Shown piece after piece: positions 1 to 6,346 of a stretch of 8,584 bases of DNA. The DNA lies in the NCBI GenBank assembly GCA_946481095.1, contig CAMLML010000118.1:1-8584 (forward strand), given 5' to 3'. How positions within the stretch are numbered: position 1 is the first letter of the stretch; every line of letters begins with the position of its first letter. This DNA comes from an uncultured Cellvibrio sp. Its GTDB lineage: Bacteria > Pseudomonadota > Gammaproteobacteria > Pseudomonadales > Cellvibrionaceae. Made by a program: the position numbers and the translations under genes. The notes under the pieces were generated by a model that saw only the letters and a program-made list of their open reading frames with translations, was not told where the DNA came from and did no database searches.

Positions 1-520
1 GAATTTCATAAGGAATGCCTGCATCGCGAATTTTATTTTTTGCGCGCACGATGCGTTGTGCGAGAGTAACAGGGTTGATCAAAAATGCTTTGGCTATGGC
101 TTCGGTTGTTAAACCACAAATTTCACGAAGTGTCAGTGCCATTTGTGCTTCAGGTGCCAGGCTGGGGTGGCAGCAAGTAAAAATCAAACGCAATTGATCG
201 TCTTCAAGATTGCGTTCGCCCCAATCTTCACTATCGCTGATAGATGATTCCAATTCATCGGCAATATGATCCAGCGAAGAATTAAATTTTGCGCGACGGC
301 GTATGTGGTCTATGGCTTTAAATCGACCGGTTGATACCAGCCATGCACGGGGATTTTGTGGAATCCCATCAATCGGCCATTGTTGTAATGCAATCGCAAA
401 CGCATCCTGCATGGCTTCTTCTGCCAGATCAAAATCTTTCAGCAGACGAATCAGTGTTGCCAGCACGCGACGACTTTCTGTTTTATAAAGATGATTGACG
501 AATTGATCTGTAGGTTGCAT
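1..520 (-). CDS. ECF RNA polymerase sigma factor, DUF6596-containing (ECF42-like), C-terminus cut off
   Basis: This is a partial leftward gene: 173 codons are visible and the frame is still open at the window edge. The protein starts MQPTDQFVNHLYKTESRRVL. Sigma-70 region 2 covers about residues 5-75, with DFDLAEEAMQDAFAIAL followed by NPRAWLVSTGRFKAIDHIRR, the usual core- and -10-binding helices. A linker leads to DDQLRLIFTCCHPSLAPEAQ, a signature I associate with the DUF6596-type ECF factors. Region 4 follows (LTLREICGLTTEAIAKAFLI, then VTLAQRIVRAKNKIRDAGIP). Family members normally continue about 200 residues with a TPR-like C-terminal domain, which would lie outside the window. They direct core RNA polymerase to a small regulon and are often encoded beside YCII/DGPF-domain proteins; none is visible here. 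The start at 520 is supported by AGGAA five bases upstream. The family call is strong; the ECF42 subgroup is inferred from motifs alone. Confidence 0.9.
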   Translation of the reverse strand, partial: MQPTDQFVNHLYKTESRRVLATLIRLLKDFDLAEEAMQDAFAIALQQWPIDGIPQNPRAWLVSTGRFKAIDHIRRRAKFNSSLDHIADELESSISDSEDWGERNLEDDQLRLIFTCCHPSLAPEAQMALTLREICGLTTEAIAKAFLINPVTLAQRIVRAKNKIRDAGIPYEI

Positions 521-531
521 CAGGATTCCTG
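521..531. promoter_or_regulatory. Palindrome over the sigma-factor ribosome binding site
   Basis: CAGGA-T-TCCTG is a perfect 5-bp inverted repeat around one central base, directly next to the sigma gene's start codon. On the minus strand it contains the AGGAA Shine-Dalgarno sequence (526-530). The ribosome site is certain enough to decide the start. A regulatory role for the palindrome (small hairpin or operator) is speculative, because repeats this short occur by chance. Confidence 0.35.
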
Positions 532-570
532 CTGTTAATTGATGTTTGCGGCAAGTTTACATTTTTTTAA

Positions 571-598
571 TTCAAATTTTCGTGATTAATTGTATGAT
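571..598 (+). promoter_or_regulatory. Candidate sigma-70 promoter for the GH97-galM unit
   Basis: TTCAAA at 571-576 (4 of 6 matches to TTGACA) is followed after 16 bp by TATGAT at 593-598 (5 of 6 matches to TATAAT). A TG directly precedes the -10, similar to an extended -10 element. Transcription would begin near 605, about 29 bp before the GH97 start. The ATG at 634 has only a weak AAGAGA Shine-Dalgarno at 622-627. The surrounding 113-bp gap is very AT-rich, so chance matches are easy; no repressor operator is recognisable. Confidence 0.35.
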
Positions 599-633
599 AA
601 TATGCTGACCTTTCGTTTTTTAAGAGAATAACT

Positions 634-2559
634 ATGAGAATAATCGGTATTTTGATGGTTTTATGCCTGGCTGCCTGCGTGCATCAGCCACCAATACACA
701 CCCTGACCAGCCCGGATAAATCAATTAGCCTTGAAGTTTTTGTATCCAGCGACCAAAGTTTGGCTTATTCAGTCATGCGTGAAGGCAAGCCGATTATTCT
801 GGAATCTGATCTCGGTTTGCAAACATCGGGTGGTGATTTCACCCGCAATATCAAACTTGAAACATCATCGGATATTAAGTCGGTCACTGATAATTACACC
901 ATGCGTGTGGGCAAGAAGAGTGTTATTGCTTACAGGGCCAATGAAAAAATATTCACCATCAGTAATCAACAAAATCAAAAACTGCAGATTATTTTCAGAG
1001 TTTCAAATGATGGTGTCGCTTTTCGTTATCATCAGCAAAATTCTGCGCAATCAACCATTCATTTTTTGAATGAGACCAGTAGCTTTCAATTTGCCGCCGA
1101 TACCAAAGCCTGGTTGCAACCTATGTCGGTAGCCCAAACAGGTTGGAGCAATACCAATCCTTCTTATGAAGAACATTATCAAATGGATATTGCTGTTGGC
1201 ACGCCTTCTACGCTTGGAGCGGGTTGGGCATTTCCTGCATTATTCAGTATTGATAAAAATAATTGGGTCTTAATTACCGAAGCTGCGGTGGATAGCAGTT
1301 GGCACGCTTCACGATTGCATCATGAATCAACCAATGGAAAATATAAAATTGCTATTCCACAATCAGCAGAGGTGTTTACCGGCGGTGGATTATTGGCGAA
1401 ATCCAATCGGGATTTTATTTCACCCTGGCGTGTTATTGCTCTGGGTTCTTTGCAAACTATTATGGAATCCACACTGGGAACCGATTTGGCAGAACCTGCA
1501 ATTGCGGTGAATCCACAGATTATCAAACCCGGGCATTCATCCTGGAGTTGGGCAATTTTAAAAGATGATTTCACAACCTTTGATGTTCAGAAAAAATTTA
1601 TTGACTACGCTGCGGACATGCATTGGGATTACACCTTAATTGATGCTGATTGGGACAAAAAAATTGGCTATGAAAAACTGAAACAATTGGTTGATTATGC
1701 GGCACAAAAAAATGTGGGTATTCTGGTTTGGTACAACTCATCAGGCGACTGGAATACAACTCCCTATAGTCCTAAAAGTGAATTATTAACAGCTGAAAAA
1801 CGTGCAGCAGTATTTTCCCGATTAAAAGCCATTGGCGTTAAAGGTTTGAAAATAGATTTTTTTGCAGGCGATGGTCAATCCATGATGGCTTATTATCAGG
1901 ATATTCTGAAAGATGCAGCGAAATACGATTTCTTAATTAATTTTCACGGTGCAACTTTACCGCGAGGTTGGCAGCGTACTTATCCGAATTTGATGACCAT
2001 GGAATCGATTAAAGGTTTTGAATTTACAACCTTTGGTCAGAGAGATCAGGATTTGGCTCCTCCCCATATTGCAACGGCCTTATTTGCGCGTAATGTGTTT
2101 GACCCTATGGATTACACGCCAATGGCGTTTGGCGATATTCCCAATATTAAAAGGGTAACGGCCAACTCTTTTGAATTGGCAGAATCTGTATTGATGATTT
2201 CCGGTATCCAACATTTTGCAGAAATTCCTGAAGGTATGGCAACTGCACCTGAATATGTAAAAAACTTTTTGCGTGAACTGCCTCGTGAATGGGACGAAGT
2301 CAAGTTTATAGAAGGATTTCCCGGTAAATATCTGGTGTTGGCCCGCAGGGCTGGAAATGTTTGGTATCTGGCAGGAATCAATGCGGACAAAGAAGATAAA
2401 ACGATTGATCTGAATTTAAATTTTGCTGGAAGTAAGTCCGGATTGTTAATTGCAAACGGCGTTGGTGAACGTGATTTTATTTCACAATCTATCAATAATA
2501 AAAAACAATTACATTTAACAGTTAAACACAATCAGGGTTTTGTTTTGATCCTGAAATAA
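634..2559 (+). CDS. Glycoside hydrolase family 97 lipoprotein, predicted retaining alpha-glycosidase (alpha-galactosidase-like)
   Basis: The 641-residue protein starts with a lipoprotein signal, MRIIGILMVLCLAAC, with lipobox LAAC and lipidated Cys15. Val at +2 gives no inner-membrane retention signal, so an outer-membrane site is likely. The layout is that of GH97: an N-terminal beta-sandwich (about 20-290), a (beta/alpha)8 catalytic barrel beginning near SWSWA (residue 304 region), and a C-terminal beta domain (about 548-641). In the barrel, GLKIDFF places Asp408 as probable nucleophile, and MESIKGFE places Glu457 and Glu463 as calcium ligand and acid/base. The D408-E463 spacing of 55 equals that recalled for the retaining alpha-galactosidase BT1871 (D415/E470). 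Position 439, where inverting SusB has its base Glu508, is Gly here. The length is nearer to BT1871 than to SusB. The GH97 family is secure and the retaining mechanism likely. The sugar specificity is inference, helped by the galM gene downstream. Confidence 0.93.
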   Translation: MRIIGILMVLCLAACVHQPPIHTLTSPDKSISLEVFVSSDQSLAYSVMREGKPIILESDLGLQTSGGDFTRNIKLETSSDIKSVTDNYTMRVGKKSVIAYRANEKIFTISNQQNQKLQIIFRVSNDGVAFRYHQQNSAQSTIHFLNETSSFQFAADTKAWLQPMSVAQTGWSNTNPSYEEHYQMDIAVGTPSTLGAGWAFPALFSIDKNNWVLITEAAVDSSWHASRLHHESTNGKYKIAIPQSAEVFTGGGLLAKSNRDFISPWRVIALGSLQTIMESTLGTDLAEPAIAVNPQIIKPGHSSWSWAILKDDFTTFDVQKKFIDYAADMHWDYTLIDADWDKKIGYEKLKQLVDYAAQKNVGILVWYNSSGDWNTTPYSPKSELLTAEKRAAVFSRLKAIGVKGLKIDFFAGDGQSMMAYYQDILKDAAKYDFLINFHGATLPRGWQRTYPNLMTMESIKGFEFTTFGQRDQDLAPPHIATALFARNVFDPMDYTPMAFGDIPNIKRVTANSFELAESVLMISGIQHFAEIPEGMATAPEYVKNFLRELPREWDEVKFIEGFPGKYLVLARRAGNVWYLAGINADKEDKTIDLNLNFAGSKSGLLIANGVGERDFISQSINNKKQLHLTVKHNQGFVLILK

Positions 2560-2575
2560 TTTATTCAAAAAAATT

Positions 2576-2590
2576 GATAATCACATTATC
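2576..2590. promoter_or_regulatory. Perfect 6-bp inverted repeat between GH97 and galM
   Basis: GATAAT-CAC-ATTATC is a perfect inverted repeat with a 3-bp centre in the 76-bp gap between the two sugar genes. It could be an operator or only a chance match in AT-rich DNA. It is not followed by a T-run, so it is not a classical terminator. I found no convincing -35/-10 pair in the gap, which favours read-through from the GH97 promoter. Confidence 0.25.
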
Positions 2591-2635
2591 TAAATTGAGC
2601 AATATTTTGCATTTACAGCGTGGAAATTTCGAAAA

Positions 2636-3697
2636 ATGATACAAGCAGCAATCACTTCAACTGAATTTGGTATTACTCCTGCGGGTGAAACAGTTTATGA
2701 ATACACACTAACTAATGCCAATGGCAGTTTTGTCAAAATAATTAATTTGGGTGGCATTATCACTCAGCTTCATGTGCCTGATAAATCAGGCAAGATAGAC
2801 GATGTGGTGCTGGGTTTTGAAACGCTGGATCCTTATCTTGAACAATCACCTTATTTTGGTGCCATCATCGGTCGATATGGTAATCGAATCGCCAATGCCT
2901 GTTTCCAATTGGAGGGTAAAAAATATTCTCTGGCAGCTAACAATGGTGTGAATAATTTACACGGCGGTCCAATTGGATTTGATAAAAAGGTTTGGCATGC
3001 GGAAACGTTTTCGGATGCAAAAGGCGCAGGGTTGAAATTGCATTTATTGAGCCCTGATGGTGATCAAGGATTTCCGGGTAATTTGCAAGTAACAGTGATT
3101 TATCAATTTACGGAAAAAAATGAATTGCATGTGGATTATCATGCGATCACAGATCAGGCAACTCCGGTGAATTTAACCCAACACAGCTATTTTAATTTAT
3201 CCGGTGCTGATGATGTTTTGCATCACCATATGCAAATTTTTGCTGACAATATAGTGCCTGTTAATTCAGTACAAATTCCAACAGGGGAATTAATGCTTGT
3301 GTCAAATACGGCATTTGATTTTTTACAGCCGAAACCCGTCGGGCGGGATATCAATCAAAATAATCAGCAATTGCAAAATGGTTTTGGCTACGACCACACT
3401 TATGTGATTAATCAGCGAATGAAAAAAGAACTGACATTGGCTGCGCGTGTTGTTGATCCGCTTTCGGGTCGCGTGTTGGAAGTTTTGACACAAGAGCCTG
3501 GTGTGCAATTTTATTCAGGTAATTTTCTTGATGGTAGCTTGCAAGGTAAAGGTAAGACTTACGGTTACAGGTCAGGATTTTGTCTGGAGCCACAACACTT
3601 TCCTGACTCACCCAATCAACCCCATTTCCCTTCCTGTATTTTGAAGCCGGATGATGTTTACACAACCAAAACGATTTTCCGTTTTTCAATTAATTGA
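2636..3697 (+). CDS. galM: Aldose 1-epimerase (galactose mutarotase)
   Basis: This 353-residue protein interconverts the alpha and beta anomers of galactose, glucose and related aldoses, feeding the Leloir pathway. There is no signal peptide, so it should be cytoplasmic. Family motifs occur in order: GRYGNRIAN, NNGVNNLHGG, TQHSYFNLSG, GYDHTYV, EPGVQFYSGN and GFCLEPQHFPDSPNQP. His109 and His183 (74 apart, as with H96/H170 in the Lactococcus enzyme) and Glu318 match the catalytic acid, second histidine and base. The length is close to E. coli GalM (346). The chosen ATG has a weak GGAAA about 9 bp upstream. The gene lies 76 bp after the GH97 gene on the same strand, probably in one transcript, suggesting they handle the same released sugar. 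Its last 8 bp overlap the end of the convergent diguanylate cyclase gene. Confidence 0.95.
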   Translation: MIQAAITSTEFGITPAGETVYEYTLTNANGSFVKIINLGGIITQLHVPDKSGKIDDVVLGFETLDPYLEQSPYFGAIIGRYGNRIANACFQLEGKKYSLAANNGVNNLHGGPIGFDKKVWHAETFSDAKGAGLKLHLLSPDGDQGFPGNLQVTVIYQFTEKNELHVDYHAITDQATPVNLTQHSYFNLSGADDVLHHHMQIFADNIVPVNSVQIPTGELMLVSNTAFDFLQPKPVGRDINQNNQQLQNGFGYDHTYVINQRMKKELTLAARVVDPLSGRVLEVLTQEPGVQFYSGNFLDGSLQGKGKTYGYRSGFCLEPQHFPDSPNQPHFPSCILKPDDVYTTKTIFRFSIN

Positions 3698-4970
3698 TGA
3701 GTTTCAGAATTTGATTGAGCAAGGTCTGTGCGCTTTGGGTTTTGTCGTAGCAAGCCTTGATTCCCAATTCGCTATTGAGTGCAGGATGTTGTGGCGTAGG
3801 TGTGTCGGTAAATATGCAAACAGGAATACCGTTGGTTTTGGGATTACGTTTTAATTCATGACACAGCGCTTGATTATCGGCTGACATGATTTCGCTGCTG
3901 ATTAAAATTAAATCCGGGCCGAGTTCCAGCGATAAATCCAAACATTCTTTTGCAGATTCGCAAGTCAAAATATTAAATTGTTGATTGAGTAATTCTGAAA
4001 AATGATGAATGGATTTTGGATTGGTGTCCGCGATCAAGAGTGTTTTGTGAGAAGCCATTTCTTCGACAAGTGAACGATTGCGCCCGCTGCGTTTTGCTTT
4101 GTAGAGTGCGCGGTCAGCATGCTTGATTAATTCATCCAGGCTGTGCGCAGCAGCTCTTAAACAAGTTGCGCCACCAATACTGGCGGTAACGTGAATGCTG
4201 GTTAATGATGTGGAATGTGGAATCATCAACTGACAAATTGCACTGTTGATCGCCTGTGCCACACAATAGGCGCCTTGCATATCGGTATCCGGTAATAAAA
4301 CGATAAACTCTTCGCCGCCATAACGACCGAAAATATCAGTAGTGCGATGTAAACAACTTTTTATTGCCTGGGTAATTTTTTTCAGACAAGCATCGCCAGC
4401 GGGATGTCCGTAGTGATCGTTATAGAGTTTGAAATGATCAACATCTATCATCAACAGACTGATAGGTTGTTGTTGCCTTTTGGTTTGTGACCACTGTTGT
4501 AATGCCAGTTCATTAAAGGAACGGCGATTATAGATTTGCGTCAAACTATCCAGTTGACTAAGCGCTTCCAGTTCATTGTTCAACCGATTTAATTGATCCC
4601 TCATCTCTGCAATTCTTTCCATGGCGCGGATTTTGGCTTTAATAATCATCATGCTAACGGGTTTGATCAAGTAATCATCGCCGCCGGCTTCAATTCCTTC
4701 ACGATAACTTTCATCATCGGCACAGCCGGTTACAAAAATAATTGGAATCCAATGGCCAGCAAGCCACTCACGAATTAATCGGGTAGTCTCGAATCCGTTC
4801 AAGCCGGGCATTTCGACATCCATGATGATCATGTCCACAGGCTGGTTTTCCAGCATTTGCAGGGCTTCTTCACCACTTCGGGCAACTATGGGTGTGTGGC
4901 CAGCGTCAACGATAAAGCTGCGCATGGCATGGCGCAGGGTCGGGCTGTCTTCAACCAGTAAAATTTTCAT
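3690..4970 (-). CDS. Response-regulator diguanylate cyclase, REC-GGEEF-pseudoREC
   Basis: The protein has 426 residues. An N-terminal receiver (1-120) is intact: acidic D8, phospho-acceptor D51 in MIIMDVEMPG, T81 and K103 in YLIKP. A short helical linker (about 115-138, MERIAEMRDQLNRLNNELEA) leads to a GGDEF domain (about 138-303) beginning with LDSLTQIYNRRSF. It has metal-binding D176 in MIDVDHFKLYND, the active-site loop GGEEF (218-222) and an inhibitory I-site RTTD (209-212) five residues before it. It should therefore make cyclic di-GMP in a phosphorylation-dependent, product-inhibited way. Residues about 305-426 form another receiver-like fold (HKTLLIADTNPKSI, then GPDLILISSEIMS), in which Ser358 replaces the phospho-acceptor Asp. 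The start at 4970 gives the canonical MKILLVEDS; the frame stays open upstream to an ATG at 5054, but that extension has no receiver character. No partner histidine kinase is in the window. Confidence 0.93.
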   Translation of the reverse strand: MKILLVEDSPTLRHAMRSFIVDAGHTPIVARSGEEALQMLENQPVDMIIMDVEMPGLNGFETTRLIREWLAGHWIPIIFVTGCADDESYREGIEAGGDDYLIKPVSMMIIKAKIRAMERIAEMRDQLNRLNNELEALSQLDSLTQIYNRRSFNELALQQWSQTKRQQQPISLLMIDVDHFKLYNDHYGHPAGDACLKKITQAIKSCLHRTTDIFGRYGGEEFIVLLPDTDMQGAYCVAQAINSAICQLMIPHSTSLTSIHVTASIGGATCLRAAAHSLDELIKHADRALYKAKRSGRNRSLVEEMASHKTLLIADTNPKSIHHFSELLNQQFNILTCESAKECLDLSLELGPDLILISSEIMSADNQALCHELKRNPKTNGIPVCIFTDTPTPQHPALNSELGIKACYDKTQSAQTLLNQILKLIN

Positions 4971-4989
4971 ACGAATCCGAGAGTTATTG

Positions 4990-5018
4990 ATTAAATTGGA
5001 GTTCCCGTCCAGTGTAAC
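4990..5018 (-). promoter_or_regulatory. Candidate sigma-70 promoter for the diguanylate cyclase gene
   Basis: Read leftward, GTTACA (5018-5013, 4 of 6 matches to TTGACA) is followed after 17 bp by TTTAAT (4995-4990, 5 of 6 to TATAAT). Transcription would start near 4983 and leave a short leader before the ATG at 4970. This placement would put the alternative upstream start at 5054 outside the transcript, which supports the MKILLVED start. It is a pattern match only. Confidence 0.35.
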
Positions 5019-5188
5019 TATTGACCCTCTCCCAAGCTCTGTCAAGGCGCGCATTCTGGCGGTTTTTTTATACGAGCCGGGTGTTGCGGGTCACAGAACA
5101 GTATTTGTTTATAAGGGTGCATTGGTGGCATTTTGTTGTTGTTTTCTGTATGTTGGCGACCGTTTTTTTGGAGAATAGAGAAGCATTG
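5019..5188. other. Remainder of the divergent intergenic region
   Basis: Both flanking reading frames stay open into this stretch (leftward to 5054, rightward from 5021), but neither extension resembles its protein family. No riboswitch, small RNA or clear promoter for the acyltransferase could be picked out. A CTGT at 5146-5149 resembles half of a LexA box, but the matching ACAG half is missing. Confidence 0.4.
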
Positions 5189-6346
5189 ATGAGTGAGTTT
5201 GATGATATCCGTCCTTATTACGATCATGAAGTGAGAGCCACTTTGGATCGCATACTCGCTGACCGGGAATTGGTTCAGGCAGTAACGCATCTGGTTTTTC
5301 CCAAAACAGAATCCTGGTTGGGTTGGTTATGGCGCCCTCTGGTAAGAACCAAACTCAGGAAAGAATTGGCGCCAGTCAAGGATGTTCGGGGTTTTCAGCA
5401 AATTGTTGAAAAATACATGAGCAAAATGATTAGCTCGAGAGTGAAATCGGTAACCGTTTCCGGTTTGGATAAGCTCGATAAAAATCAGTCTTATCTTTTT
5501 ATTAGCAACCATCGTGATATCGCAATGGATCCAGCGTTTGTCAATTGGGTTTTGTATCACAACGACAGTAATACCTTGCGTATTGCGATTGGCGATAATT
5601 TGTTGACCAAACCGTTTGCATCGGATTTGATGCGTTTGAATAAAAGTTTTATTGTTAATCGCAGTGCCAAAGCACCGCGTGAAAAATTAAAAGCTGCCAA
5701 ACATTTATCCGCTTATATCTACCATTCAATTGTCAACGAACATTCCAGTATCTGGATTGCGCAACGCGAAGGACGCGCCAAAGATGGTTGTGATAAAACC
5801 AATTCTGCTGTGTTGGGCATGCTGACATTGAATAAACCTAAAACAGAATTACTGGCGGATTATATTCGTGCATTGCATATAGTGCCTGTGTCAATTTCTT
5901 ATGAGCTTGACCCTTGTGATGCCGCCAAAGCACGTGAGCTATATTTGCAGAAGACTGAAGGTGGATATCAAAAGGAAGAGCATGAAGATGTACGCAGTAT
6001 CGCCATGGGAATTACTGGCGAAAAAGGGAATATCCATTTGGCTTTTGGTGAAGAGATGCGAAAAGATTATCAGGACAATGATGATCTGGTTACTGAGCTT
6101 GATCAGCAAATTCTCAATAATTATGTGTTACATGCCACTAATTGTTTTGCTTACGAGATGTTATTTAACACCATTCCGAATGTGAAATATTCCGACAGGC
6201 AGATTGCATATGATCCTTCTGTGTTAGCAGAACAAAAGGCAGCATTTGTTGCGCGTATGCAAACTATACCGGAAGAACATCGCGAAATTGCCTTGGCTAT
6301 TTATGCCAATCCAGTCAAGAGTAAATTAAATTCTGATGCTCAGTGA
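5189..6346 (+). CDS. PlsC-superfamily (LPLAT) acyltransferase
   Basis: This 385-residue protein is probably a glycerol-phosphate or lysophospholipid acyltransferase acting at the inner membrane. Motif blocks appear in order: block I SNHRDIAMDP (His108, Asp114), block II NKSFIVNRS (Arg158), block III IAQREGRAKDG (Glu194, Gly195) and block IV HIVPVSISYE (Pro233). Block I has five residues between His and Asp, where canonical PlsC and PlsB have four. Block III lacks the usual FPEGT form. About 150 residues follow block IV, making it longer than PlsC (about 245 in E. coli). I chose the ATG at 5189 (MSEFDDIRPYYDHEV) because it fits my recollection of related proteins and follows AGAGAAG (5177-5183). 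The frame opens earlier at 5021, which would add a hydrophobic stretch (WWHFVVVFCMLATVF) that could be a membrane anchor, but this seems less likely. The stop overlaps dinG. The substrate is unknown. Confidence 0.85.
   Translation: MSEFDDIRPYYDHEVRATLDRILADRELVQAVTHLVFPKTESWLGWLWRPLVRTKLRKELAPVKDVRGFQQIVEKYMSKMISSRVKSVTVSGLDKLDKNQSYLFISNHRDIAMDPAFVNWVLYHNDSNTLRIAIGDNLLTKPFASDLMRLNKSFIVNRSAKAPREKLKAAKHLSAYIYHSIVNEHSSIWIAQREGRAKDGCDKTNSAVLGMLTLNKPKTELLADYIRALHIVPVSISYELDPCDAAKARELYLQKTEGGYQKEEHEDVRSIAMGITGEKGNIHLAFGEEMRKDYQDNDDLVTELDQQILNNYVLHATNCFAYEMLFNTIPNVKYSDRQIAYDPSVLAEQKAAFVARMQTIPEEHREIALAIYANPVKSKLNSDAQ

Noticed and set aside
2112..2531. 139-codon open frame on the minus strand inside the GH97 gene
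   Set aside because: It is a shadow of a well-supported gene, and its translation is low-complexity without any recognisable family.
4971..5054. N-terminal extension of the diguanylate cyclase to an ATG at 5054
   Set aside because: The extra 28 residues have no receiver character, MKILLVEDS is the canonical receiver beginning, and the best promoter match lies inside the extension.
5146..5161. Possible LexA (SOS) box before the acyltransferase-dinG unit
   Set aside because: Only the CTGT half is present; the required ACAG partner at the correct spacing is missing.
5021..5188. N-terminal extension of the acyltransferase with a hydrophobic segment
   Set aside because: MSEFDDIRPYYD at 5189 looks like the family start and has an AGAGAAG site; the extension overlaps the divergent gene's promoter region. 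A membrane anchor cannot be fully excluded.
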